Positions 56,171-64,000 of a stretch of DNA of 64,000 nucleotides are shown one piece after another; the first letter of the stretch is position 1; the number at the start of each line of letters is the position of its first letter. The translations under genes and the position numbers were made by a program. The notes under the pieces were generated by a model that saw only the letters and a program-made list of their open reading frames with translations, had not been told where the DNA came from and searched no databases. Source of the DNA: Intestinibacter bartlettii (GTDB lineage: Bacteria; Bacillota; Clostridia; Peptostreptococcales; Peptostreptococcaceae); the NCBI GenBank assembly GCA_025148965.1, contig CP102273.1:62001-126000 (forward strand), read 5' to 3'.

Positions 56171-56422
56171 TTTTCCTCCTATATTGACCTTGTTATATTT
56201 TTTAATCAAAAAATATATAAGTATGCCTATAATATTTATTTTTAGCATTTTAGACTTAAATTTTTCATAATAATTCATAATATTTATGTTAATATTATGA
56301 ATCAAATTAAATTTATATTTGTAATATATTTTTAATTTTATTATACAATATCACCTAGAGTTAACTCCAAGTCAATAGATTTTTTATATAAATTTTAAAT
56401 GAATATGATTTAATATCTAAAT

Positions 56423-56476
56423 AAAAAAAAGCATCTGAAATTACATATTAAATGTATATTTCAAATGCTTTTTTTT
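56423..56476. terminator. bidirectional-type terminator after the SEC-C gene
   Basis: AAAAAAAAGCAT-TGAAAT arms (56423-56441 with 56458-56476) with an inner TACAT/ATGTA pair, and A/T-runs on both sides. 56171-56422, between it and the DXS-like start, is AT-rich with no other feature seen. Confidence 0.85.
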
Positions 56477-56485
56477 ATTTAGATA

Positions 56486-56983
56486 TTATTTTCCACAACA
56501 TTTTTTGTATTTTTTACCGCTTCCACATGGACATGGATCATTTCTTCCAACTTTGTCTTCTTTAACTACAATTCTTGATCTGTTGAAATCTTTAGTTATA
56601 GCTTTTCTAGTTTCAGGAGATAATATTCCATCCCATCCTTGTAATTCATATAACCAGTGAGCTTCAGCACCTAACATATTGTAGTATAATTTTTCCCAGT
56701 CTATTTTTACAGAAACGTTAGTGTCAGCTTCTATAGCTTCTAACTCTAACTCTTCTTTAACACTTTCGCTTATTCCATCTAAGAATCCCATGAATAATTC
56801 ATTAGATACGTTGTATTTAGCAGCTAATTCAGCAACTGTACCTTCAACAACATCAGTTTTGTTGTTTAATATTTCATTGTATATTCCTGCTTCTGATTTT
56901 AAGTAATTTTCCCAGAATTTTATTTCTTCATCATTGTTTGCGTGGTTATCACAAAGATTTCTCCACTCTGCATATAAACTCAT
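56486..56983 (-). CDS. SEC-C motif protein
   Basis: 165 residues. A helical N-terminal part is followed by a C-terminal zinc-binding SEC-C motif (about 147-165: [20 protein letters not shown]), like the SecA tail. Such small proteins are suspected to bind ribosomes or the Sec machinery. The N-terminal domain is unknown to me. AGGAGG precedes ATG 56983. Confidence 0.87.
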   Translation of the reverse strand: MSLYAEWRNLCDNHANNDEEIKFWENYLKSEAGIYNEILNNKTDVVEGTVAELAAKYNVSNELFMGFLDGISESVKEELELEAIEADTNVSVKIDWEKLYYNMLGAEAHWLYELQGWDGILSPETRKAITKDFNRSRIVVKEDKVGRNDPCPCGSGKKYKKCCGK

Positions 56984-57044
56984 TATAAGTTCCTCCTAAT
57001 TAATATTTATTTTTGAAATTTTTATTTTCTTATTATTAACAATT

Positions 57045-57749
57045 CTATATTATATCATAATTAAACAATTCTTTTAATACCTTTATGGCATACTCTTGGT
57101 CTATAAAGTATGGACTTGAAGCAATCGTAATCACTTTTGCACCCTTTATTAGTTCTTTTATTTTATTTAATCTAAAATCATATGGAATATAATCCATATC
57201 CTTAGAAAATATATCTAAATCTATATCTAAAACATATTCTCCCTCTGGTTTTAAATCAAATCCATAAGAACTATCTATTATATCTACATCACAGAATACA
57301 CCTTTTTTAAGCGCCGGTTGTATAAAGTTCCCTACGTTTAAAACTTTATTGGTATATCTAAAAACATCATTTAAATTATCTAAGTCCACAGTATAATCGT
57401 CAGGCTTTCTCATATCTTTGTGTTGATCTACATGTATTAGTCTACAGCCTTTATTAAACAATCCTTCGTGTAAACTTTTCATCCAAAAATAAAAGGCATG
57501 ATTATGGTTGTCAAATATATAAACGACTTTTCCATCTATTTCGTATTGAACTAAATTTTTAAGTCCTATTGCTTTTATCTCTGTATCTTCATCAATTTCA
57601 TTAAATACTATGTTTTCGCCTAAAGATACATCATCTAAAGTTCCTTTTATTAATTTAGGTACAAATATTTTCTTATTCGTTCTTTCATCATAAGAAAATA
57701 CGTTGTTTCCTACTGGCTCTTCAATATAAAAACCTACATATCTCTCCAT
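57045..57749 (-). CDS. UPF0489 family protein
   Basis: 234 residues. The metal-binding-looking motifs DNHNHA (about 79-84), HVDQHKD (about 106-112) and DIDLDIF (about 175-181) are those of the arginase/deacetylase-like UPF0489 family. The family is named after uncharacterised proteins, so no reaction can be assigned. It lies 18 bases downstream of a pseudouridine synthase gene on the same strand, after AAGGAG. Confidence 0.82.
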   Translation of the reverse strand: MERYVGFYIEEPVGNNVFSYDERTNKKIFVPKLIKGTLDDVSLGENIVFNEIDEDTEIKAIGLKNLVQYEIDGKVVYIFDNHNHAFYFWMKSLHEGLFNKGCRLIHVDQHKDMRKPDDYTVDLDNLNDVFRYTNKVLNVGNFIQPALKKGVFCDVDIIDSSYGFDLKPEGEYVLDIDLDIFSKDMDYIPYDFRLNKIKELIKGAKVITIASSPYFIDQEYAIKVLKELFNYDII

Positions 57750-57767
57750 TTTTTCTCCTTAAAAATA

Positions 57768-58433
57768 CTAAAACATATTCCATGGATATTTATTTGGTGG
57801 CTCGCAAACAAATTCCATTTTTTCTTTTTTAGTTGGATGTTCTATTTCTATTTTATAAGACCACAATGCGATTTGTTGCCCTTTTTTATTTACGTTTTTT
57901 CCGTACCTTTGATCACCATACAGTGGGTGATTTCTGCTTGAAAATTGAACTCTGATTTGGTGTGGCCTACCTGTTTGTAAATCTATTTCTACAAGGCTAA
58001 ATCCGTTATTAGATGCTAAAGTCTTGTAACTTAACTTTGCATCCTTAGCGTCTTTGTGATTTTTATTTACCACACTTACCATATTTGTTTTTTTATCTTT
58101 ATAAAGATAATCGCTTAAATTATCCTGTTTCTTTTTCATCTCACCATGAAGAACAGCTTTATAAGTCTTTTTAAATGTTTTATTTCTAACTTGTTCAGAA
58201 AGTCTAGACGCAGCTTTTGAAGTTTTGGCAAATACCATTATTCCTCCAACAGGTCTATCTAATCTGTGGACAAGGCCAACAAAAACATTCCCTGGCTTAT
58301 TGTATTTTTCTTTTAGGTATTTTTTTAGTAAATTTACCATATCATCATCATTAGTATTATCACCCTGAGATAATATATTTACTGGCTTTTCAACTACTAA
58401 TAAATGATTATCTTCGTATATTACATTAAGCAT
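57768..58433 (-). CDS. RluA-family pseudouridine synthase
   Basis: 221 residues, the short RluA form without an S4 domain. The catalytic D59 lies in VHRLDRPVGG, followed by the LQTGRPHQIRVQF and HPLYGDQRYG blocks. It isomerises uridine in rRNA or tRNA, and the site is not predictable. It starts inside the stop of the preceding methyltransferase gene (TAATG), so the two are coupled. Confidence 0.92.
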   Translation of the reverse strand: MLNVIYEDNHLLVVEKPVNILSQGDNTNDDDMVNLLKKYLKEKYNKPGNVFVGLVHRLDRPVGGIMVFAKTSKAASRLSEQVRNKTFKKTYKAVLHGEMKKKQDNLSDYLYKDKKTNMVSVVNKNHKDAKDAKLSYKTLASNNGFSLVEIDLQTGRPHQIRVQFSSRNHPLYGDQRYGKNVNKKGQQIALWSYKIEIEHPTKKEKMEFVCEPPNKYPWNMF

Positions 58434-59308
58434 TATTTAGACTCCCATCTACCAAATATACCACATGGAAGGATTTTTCCGTCTCTTGAAGCAGGTATTC
58501 CTAATTCTCCTCCGTATATTTTTCCGCCTTTTACTTTCTTACCGATAGTAGTTTGAAGTACGTTTTCTAATACTATTGGAGAGAATCCAGTTGTATATGA
58601 GTTTATTAAGAAGAATAATGGCTTGTCTGATAATACTTTCATACATAAGTTAACAAAGTCGAAAAGTTTTTCTTCTATTTGCCATACTTCACCTTTTGGT
58701 CCTCTTCCGTAAGAAGGTGGGTCCATTATGATTGCATCATATTTGTTTCCTCTTCTGATTTCTCTTTCAACGAATTTTACAACGTCGTCTACGATAAATC
58801 TAACTTTTCTATCTTCAAGTCCTGATAATTTTATATTTTCTTTCGCTTGAGTAGTCATACCTTTAGATGCATCTACGTGACATACTTCAGCTGCACCAGC
58901 TGCCGCACAAGCAACAGTTGCTCCACCAGTATAAGCAAATAAATTTAATACTTTTATTGGTCTTTTAGCATTTCTTATTTTATCCATTGACCATTCCCAG
59001 TTTGCCGCTTGTTCTGGGAATAATCCAGTATGTTTAAATCCAGTTGGTTTTATGTGGAATTTTAAGTCTTTATAACTTATAGTCCATTGTTCTGGATATT
59101 TCTTTTTATGTTCCCATTGACCTCCACCTTTATTACTTCTGTGATAATGTCCATGAGGATTTTTCCATAAAGACCATTCAGCCTCCATTGGCCAAACTAC
59201 TTGAGGGTCTGGTCTTCTAAGTACATAGTTTCCCCATCTCTCTAATTTTTCTCCATTTCCCATGTCTATAAGTTCATAATCTTTCCATTGATCCGCTAAT
59301 AATAACAC
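58433..59308 (-). CDS. class I SAM-dependent (rRNA-type) methyltransferase
   Basis: 291 residues from GTG 59308, after AGGAGG. SAM motif I VLNLFAYTGGATVAC (about 118-132), the acidic HVDASKG, and the catalytic MDPPSYGRG. It resembles the RlmI/RlmK group of 23S rRNA m5C/m7G methylases, but lacks the PUA domain of RlmI. Coupled to the pseudouridine synthase, suggesting joint rRNA modification. Confidence 0.88.
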   Translation of the reverse strand: MLLLADQWKDYELIDMGNGEKLERWGNYVLRRPDPQVVWPMEAEWSLWKNPHGHYHRSNKGGGQWEHKKKYPEQWTISYKDLKFHIKPTGFKHTGLFPEQAANWEWSMDKIRNAKRPIKVLNLFAYTGGATVACAAAGAAEVCHVDASKGMTTQAKENIKLSGLEDRKVRFIVDDVVKFVEREIRRGNKYDAIIMDPPSYGRGPKGEVWQIEEKLFDFVNLCMKVLSDKPLFFLINSYTTGFSPIVLENVLQTTIGKKVKGGKIYGGELGIPASRDGKILPCGIFGRWESK

Positions 59309-59498
59309 GTTATTACCTCCTATAATTCTTACTAATCTTATGTATTATATCATATTAACTAGCTTTATTTTAGGTATTTTCACCAGTTTATATGCTTTAT
59401 TTAGTATTTTTTTGGCTTTTATGTAAATCTATAATACGTTTAAATCAAAAGTTCTTTTTTCCCAGAATAAATCATAAATATTAATAGTTTATATAATT

Positions 59499-59526
59499 AG
59501 GAGGTGAGTTGTTGCAATTAATCTAA
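59499..59526 (+). promoter_or_regulatory. orphan ribosome site with five-codon mini frame
   Basis: AGGAGGTG (59499-59506) is followed by TTG TTG CAA TTA ATC and stop TAA (59509-59526). The next gene starts at ATG 59538, 31 bases after the site. The frame of that gene is closed just before its ATG by a stop at 59529. Confidence 0.45.
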
Positions 59527-59537
59527 AATAGATTTTT

Positions 59538-60281
59538 ATGCAACGGATTACAATGAATCAAATAAATCCGAATTTCACAGGCTGTATTTATAACCTGCTA
59601 TATATTCAATACAATGAAAACTTTGGAAGAGAAGAATTTTTCTATTATGATTTAGCTTATCCTGTTTTCTACAATGTAAAAAATAGTTATTTTAAAGTTG
59701 ACCCAACAATATTGAAAAATTTAAATGAAACAATTTATTCTAATATAGAAACCTTTAGAAATGGTCTTTATGAAGAAATGGCACAATATAATAAAACCGC
59801 AGCTGAAAATGCTCTTCCTAAAAGAGTCTATCAAGTAAGTACTTCTTTTGATATTACTTTTAGCAAAAACCATATTCTAAGTTTTATAATAAATCTAGAC
59901 TCTATTAGTGATAATTATGGCCCTTTATATGAAGATGTATACCATTTTAATATCGACTTATTGACTGGAAATACATTGACATTAAAAGATTTATTTAATG
60001 AAGGTGTAGATTACCTTCAATTGTTATCACAATTTGTAAATGATGAAATTGCTAAAACACCAAATCTTTTCTATGAAAATACTGTTGTAGATATACCAGA
60101 CTCACAAGCATTCTACATAACAGATAAAGGCATTGTAATATTTTTTGAAATTGACGAAATTGCTAAACAATCTGCTGGAGTTCCGAAATTCTTAGTTTCA
60201 TTTGAAGACTTTTCAGAATATATTAACCCTAGATTTTACTGCAATCCTCAAAATGTGCTTAGAAGAAAAAAAAGAAGATAG
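59538..60281 (+). CDS. DUF4163/DUF3298-type protein
   Basis: 247 residues starting ATG 59538 (or 59553). The central region, with VSTSFDITFSKNHILSFIIN, YHFNIDLLTGNTLTLKDLF and YITDKGIVIFFE, matches the DUF4163-DUF3298 pair of RsiV-like and PdaC-like proteins, which bind glycans or lysozyme in known members. Unlike those, no signal peptide or membrane segment is seen. Either it is cytoplasmic or the N-terminus is incomplete. The ribosome site is unusually far away. It ends in a basic RRKKRR tail. Confidence 0.75.
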   Translation: MQRITMNQINPNFTGCIYNLLYIQYNENFGREEFFYYDLAYPVFYNVKNSYFKVDPTILKNLNETIYSNIETFRNGLYEEMAQYNKTAAENALPKRVYQVSTSFDITFSKNHILSFIINLDSISDNYGPLYEDVYHFNIDLLTGNTLTLKDLFNEGVDYLQLLSQFVNDEIAKTPNLFYENTVVDIPDSQAFYITDKGIVIFFEIDEIAKQSAGVPKFLVSFEDFSEYINPRFYCNPQNVLRRKKRR

Positions 60282-60291
60282 TTCACTATTT

Positions 60292-60323
60292 GAGAAACAA
60301 ATTTATTTGTTTCTCTTTTTTTA
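60292..60323 (+). terminator. terminator after the DUF4163 gene
   Basis: An 11-bp perfect stem GAGAAACAAAT (60292-60302) with 60305-60315 and a run of T. Confidence 0.9.
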
Positions 60324-60650
60324 TTCGTTATTTTTTGTTAATTATTTAATTTTTAAACTATATTGCTATTATCTTAATCAGAAATCGTTTTCTTAAAGTT
60401 ATTTATTTAACTTTTGAAAACTATATTTTTTTAACTTATTTTATTTATTTTTGAGGTAAAAAGTATTAAAAACAAATATTTTTATTTTATTATATTAATT
60501 TTTTTATAATATTGTGCTATGTATACTTAATGTAGTATTATTATAACATAATCAAACAGTTAGATAGTTAATTAATTATTATACGAACTTTAATTTATAA
60601 CTTAAATAGGAATTATACGTTATTAATTTTCAGAATATTTTTATTTATTT
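60324..60650. other. AT-rich spacer
   Basis: About 330 bases of AT-rich DNA upstream of the small unknown gene. It probably holds its promoter, but no consensus sigma-A site stands out. Possible recognition by a sporulation sigma factor cannot be judged by eye. Confidence 0.5.
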
Positions 60651-60668
60651 TTAAAAGGAGTGGTTTTT

Positions 60669-60926
60669 ATGTTGAATAATACTAAAAATTATAAAAATGA
60701 AAGTTGTATAGATTTTGAAGAAATAGATACTCTATTAAAAAAATATGTAAGAGTAAAAACTTATCTTAGTATGAAACCAATCTTTGGGGAAATACTAGAA
60801 TCTACAGAAAGTACAATAACTGTAGTCCCTGAGTATATAGAGTCTTTTGAAGATATAAATTACGATAAGTTAATAACTTATTTACTTCCAAAGAGTTCAC
60901 TAATAGAAGTAAAAGAAATTTTATAA
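60669..60926 (+). CDS. small hypothetical protein
   Basis: 85 residues from ATG 60669, with AAAAGGAG 8 bases before it. Acidic and soluble (MLNNTKNYKNESCIDFEEID at the start), with a likely short beta strand region (ITVVPEYI) and no membrane segment. I do not recognise a family. The good ribosome site and codon use like its neighbours suggest it is expressed. It stands alone, and the next strong hairpin is at 61090. Confidence 0.6.
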   Translation: MLNNTKNYKNESCIDFEEIDTLLKKYVRVKTYLSMKPIFGEILESTESTITVVPEYIESFEDINYDKLITYLLPKSSLIEVKEIL

Positions 60927-61086
60927 TTTAGAAATCAAGACATTTAGTTTTAACTAAATATAATATAGAAACTAGAATATAACAATATATCCATAATAAT
61001 TTCCTATAGAAGAGATCTCTATGTTTGCTTTCCTTTTGTATATTTTCTCTTCTATATTTTTTCGACTTTTTTAAAAAGCCACTTAG

Positions 61087-61155
61087 TACAAATAGTAAAA
61101 ATAGCTATTGATGTAGTAATAATTTATCTCTCGATAGCTATTTTTACTATTTAAA
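61087..61155 (+). terminator. long perfect hairpin
   Basis: A 19-bp perfect stem (61090-61108 with 61134-61152), extendable with one G-U pair, then TAAATTTTTTT. It can end the transcript of the small gene at 60669, although it is 165 bases past its stop. Confidence 0.75.
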
Positions 61156-61172
61156 TTTTTTTCTAAAAATAA

Positions 61173-61200
61173 AAGAAGAATGCGCCGCCACATTCTTCTT
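61173..61200 (-). terminator. GC-loop hairpin
   Basis: AAGAAGAATG (61173-61182) and CATTCTTCTT (61191-61200) enclose the loop CGCCGCCA. On the minus strand TTTTATTTTTAG follows, so it would end a transcript entering from the right. No gene for such a transcript lies between it and the carB terminator. Confidence 0.55.
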
Positions 61201-61346
61201 TCAGGGAGTTATTACTAAAAAAAATCATCAAAAAAATTATTCTATTTCTAGTTATTTGGGTATTAATAAGTTTATTACTTATCTGTTAATAATATAATAA
61301 CCAGAAAACCTTAAATTAACCTTAGTTATTTATATTTTTCCTAAAA

Positions 61347-61386
61347 AAGCTACTATAACTAAATTTATACTCAGTTATAGTAGCTT
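61347..61386 (-). terminator. terminator after carB
   Basis: A 14-bp perfect stem AAGCTACTATAACT (61347-61360) with 61373-61386, with TTTTTT following on the minus strand. Confidence 0.92.
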
Positions 61387-61406
61387 CTATTATTAATCAT
61401 ATTAAA

Positions 61407-64000
61407 TTACTCAGCTAAATTATATACTTTTAATTGGTCTTTATTAATATGTTTTTGATTTACTTTTACTAATGCTTTTAATGTATCTAGAGATGTCATG
61501 ACATCTATTGAATATTCAGTTGCTAGTCTTCTTATTCTGAATCCGTCTCTAGTTGCATCATTACCTTTTGTTGGAGTGTTTATAACCATATCAACTTGGT
61601 TGTTAGTTATAACATCTAGTATGTTTGGTCTAACTTCTCCTATTTTATTAACTACTATAGAATCAATTCCATTAGATCTTAGAAGTGATGCTGTTCCTTC
61701 TGTTGCCATAAAAGTATATCCAACACGTTTCATATCTTTTGCTATTTCTAAGAATTCTTCTTTATCTTGGTCGTTTACAGTTGCAAGAACTACTCCTCTG
61801 TCATTAGACATTTTCTTACCTGCTGCTGTAAATCCTTTATATAATGCTTCTTCTAATGTTTCACCAACACCTAAAACTTCACCAGTTGATTTCATTTCTG
61901 GTCCAAGACTTACGTCAACTCTAGCAAGTTTTGACATTGAGAATACTGGAACTTTTACAGCTATTAATTCTGGAGTTTTGTAGATTCCTGTTCCATATCC
62001 TAAATCTTTTAATTTTGCACCTAACATACATTTAGTAGCTAAATCTACTATTGGCACACCACTAACTTTACTTATATATGGTACTGTTCTACTTGCTCTT
62101 GGGTTAACTTCTATGATGTATAATTCACCTTTGAATTCGATGAATTGGATATTAACCATTCCTAAAACATTAAGTTCTAATGATATTCTCTTAGTATAAT
62201 CTAATATTTTAGCTTTTATATCATCAGATATATTTTGGCTTGGATACATTGTTATAGAGTCTCCAGAGTGAACCCCTGCTCTTTCTAAATGTTCCATTAT
62301 ACCTGGTATTAATATATCTTCTTTATCGCATATAGCGTCTACTTCAATTTCTCTACCAACTAGATATTTATCTATCAATACTGGATTTTTACTATCTCTT
62401 TCGAATGCACTATCAAGATACGCTTTTAATTTTGCTTCGTTATAAGTTATTTCCATACCTTGACCACCAAGTACATAAGATGGTCTAACTAAAACTGGGT
62501 ATCCAATTTCGCTAGCATGTTTTACACCTTCTTCAGTAGACCATACAGCTATACCTTTTGGTCTGTTGATATTTAATTTTTCTAGTAATTCATCAAATTT
62601 TTCTCTATCTTCTGCTGCATCTATGTCTGCAAAGTCAGTTCCTAATATAGGTATATTCTTTTCATCTAGGAATTTAGCTAATTTTATAGCTGTTTGACCA
62701 CCGAATTGTAAGATTACACCTTCTGGTTTTTCTTTTTCTATTATATTTAGAACTTCTTCTTCTGTTAATGGCTCAAAATATAATTTATCAGAAGTATCGA
62801 AGTCAGTACTTACTGTTTCTGGATTGTTATTTACTATTATAGTCTCTATATCTAATTTTCTTAATGCCTTTATACAGTGAACTGAACAATAGTCAAATTC
62901 TATACCTTGACCTATTCTTATTGGTCCAGAACCTAAAACAACTATTTTTCTCTTGTCACTCACTACAACTTCATCATATTCTTCATAAGTTGAGTAGTAG
63001 TATGGAGATAATGCATCAAATTCTCCACCACATGTATCAACCATTTTATAAGCTGCATGAATATTATATAAAGATCTTAATTCATAAACTTTTTCTGGAC
63101 TTATTTTCATTAAATCGGCTATACCTTTATCTGAAAATCCTTTTTTCTTAAGAGTATTTAAGTAATCTTTACTTACATCTTCTATTTTCATAGTTTTTAA
63201 TTTTTCTTCTTGTTTAACTATCCAATCTATTCTGTATAAGAACCATTTGTCTACACCAGTGATTTTTTCTATCATATCGATGCTGTAGCCTCTTCTTATC
63301 ATTTCAGCTAAGTCGAATAATCTTTCGTCATCCGGCATAACTACTCTTTCTTTTAATTCTTCTATCGTTCTTTGTTCAGATGGTTTATGTATTAAAGAGT
63401 ATTTTCCGATTTCTAGAGATCTTATACCTTTTAATAATGCAGCTTCGAAGTTACTTCCGATACTCATTATCTCCCCTGTTGCCATCATTTTTGTTCCAAG
63501 TCTTCTATTTGCTTGTTTAAATTTATCAAATGGCCATTTTGGTATTTTAACAACAACATAATCAAGAGTTGGTTCGAAACAAGCTTTTGTTTTCTTAGTT
63601 ACTGCATTTTCTATTTCATCTAATGTATAACCTAAAGCTATTTTAGCTGCAACTTTTGCTATTGGATAACCAGTTGCTTTTGACGCTAATGCTGATGATC
63701 TACTAACTCTTGGGTTGATTTCTATTATTGCATATTCTAATCTGTGAGGATGTAATGCGATTTGTACGTTACAACCACCTTTTACTTCGATTGCATTTAT
63801 TATTTCAATTGAAGCTGTTCTTAGTAATTGGTATTCTTTATCGCTTAAAGTCTGAGATGGAGCTACAACTATACTGTCCCCAGTATGTACACCAACAGGG
63901 TCCACATTTTCCATATTACAAACAGTTATGCAATTTCCGTTTCCATCTCTCATTACTTCATATTCGATTTCTTTCCAACCTTTTATACTTTTTTCTATAA
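61407..64000 (-). CDS. carB: carbamoyl-phosphate synthase large subunit (5' part outside window)
   Basis: 863 residues visible. The reading frame continues unbroken past the right edge ([19 protein letters not shown]), and an intact protein has about 1,070. The rest of the first ATP-grasp half ([12 protein letters not shown]), the central oligomerisation domain, the second ATP-grasp half ([29 protein letters not shown]) and the C-terminal MGS-type allosteric domain (residues near [20 protein letters not shown]) are present. It forms carbamoyl phosphate from bicarbonate, ATP and glutamine-derived ammonia for arginine and pyrimidines. carA is expected just outside. Ends with a strong terminator. 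Confidence 0.97.
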   Translation of the reverse strand, partial: IEKSIKGWKEIEYEVMRDGNGNCITVCNMENVDPVGVHTGDSIVVAPSQTLSDKEYQLLRTASIEIINAIEVKGGCNVQIALHPHRLEYAIIEINPRVSRSSALASKATGYPIAKVAAKIALGYTLDEIENAVTKKTKACFEPTLDYVVVKIPKWPFDKFKQANRRLGTKMMATGEIMSIGSNFEAALLKGIRSLEIGKYSLIHKPSEQRTIEELKERVVMPDDERLFDLAEMIRRGYSIDMIEKITGVDKWFLYRIDWIVKQEEKLKTMKIEDVSKDYLNTLKKKGFSDKGIADLMKISPEKVYELRSLYNIHAAYKMVDTCGGEFDALSPYYYSTYEEYDEVVVSDKRKIVVLGSGPIRIGQGIEFDYCSVHCIKALRKLDIETIIVNNNPETVSTDFDTSDKLYFEPLTEEEVLNIIEKEKPEGVILQFGGQTAIKLAKFLDEKNIPILGTDFADIDAAEDREKFDELLEKLNINRPKGIAVWSTEEGVKHASEIGYPVLVRPSYVLGGQGMEITYNEAKLKAYLDSAFERDSKNPVLIDKYLVGREIEVDAICDKEDILIPGIMEHLERAGVHSGDSITMYPSQNISDDIKAKILDYTKRISLELNVLGMVNIQFIEFKGELYIIEVNPRASRTVPYISKVSGVPIVDLATKCMLGAKLKDLGYGTGIYKTPELIAVKVPVFSMSKLARVDVSLGPEMKSTGEVLGVGETLEEALYKGFTAAGKKMSNDRGVVLATVNDQDKEEFLEIAKDMKRVGYTFMATEGTASLLRSNGIDSIVVNKIGEVRPNILDVITNNQVDMVINTPTKGNDATRDGFRIRRLATEYSIDVMTSLDTLKALVKVNQKHINKDQLKVYNLAE

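Noticed and set aside
56171-56305. N-terminal extension of the DXS-like enzyme by 45 residues
   Set aside because: No ribosome site upstream, not like the family, and a strong site precedes the internal ATG.
60202-60396. Possible extra coding frame after the DUF4163 gene
   Set aside because: It overlaps that gene and runs through its terminator, with no ribosome site. The predicted peptide is a low-complexity AT artefact.

Overview
The window reads as chromosomal DNA of a low-GC, endospore-forming Clostridia member of the Peptostreptococcaceae (Clostridioides/Romboutsia/Terrisporobacter relatives). The grounds are the AT-rich codon use, the AGGAGG ribosome binding sites, the 16S sequence, and sporulation genes (spmA, spmB, spoIIR, yabG, a SleB-like hydrolase). 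The species cannot be fixed from this sequence alone. Nearly all genes lie on the minus strand, and many belong to the block that sits next to oriC in Bacillus (tmk, holB, ricT, rsmI; tilS, ftsH, coaX, dusB, lysS; yabG, veg, ispE).

Layout. 1-885: spmB (cut by the window edge) and spmA. 1048-2943 (+): nicotinate phosphoribosyltransferase and an Lrp-type regulator. 3017-9483 (-): HD-domain protein, rsmI, trmN6-like methyltransferase, ricT, holB, tmk and an Orn/Lys/Arg decarboxylase. 9681-19990 (-): a complete maltodextrin module. It holds phosphorylase, ABC importer MalEFG, 4-alpha-glucanotransferase, a LacI-type regulator, an MsmX-type ATPase and a YesL-like protein, with operator clusters in front of malE and glgP. 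20371-30860 (-): two tandem rRNA operons, the downstream one with tRNA-Ala in its spacer, and a tRNA-Leu/tRNA-CAU pair between them. They are preceded by two consensus promoters. 30871-34576 (-): a 61-residue membrane protein, then the zinc operon zur-znuA-znuC-znuB.

34600-39572 (-): dusB-greA-lysS, and an ECF transporter S component with coaX. The latter pair is headed by a 5' leader that can fold in two mutually exclusive ways around its ribosome binding site. 39710-52481 (-): P1 peptidase, birA, ftsH, tilS, a DUF1934 protein, SleB-like hydrolase, spoIIR, a GntR regulator, ispE, a SPOCS-LysM protein, veg and yabG. 52631-60926: mixed accessory genes, namely DUF1638, an HxlR regulator divergent from a flavin reductase, a DXS-like paralogue, SEC-C, UPF0489, a pseudouridine synthase, an rRNA-type methyltransferase, DUF4163/DUF3298 and a small unknown protein. 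61407-64000 (-): the C-terminal four fifths of carB.

No phage, transposon, CRISPR array or defence island was seen. The best candidate for something undescribed is the ECF/coaX leader RNA (39441-39537). Next are the covarying differences between the two rRNA operons, the DXS-like enzyme with an altered acceptor-site motif, and the operator architecture of the maltodextrin module.
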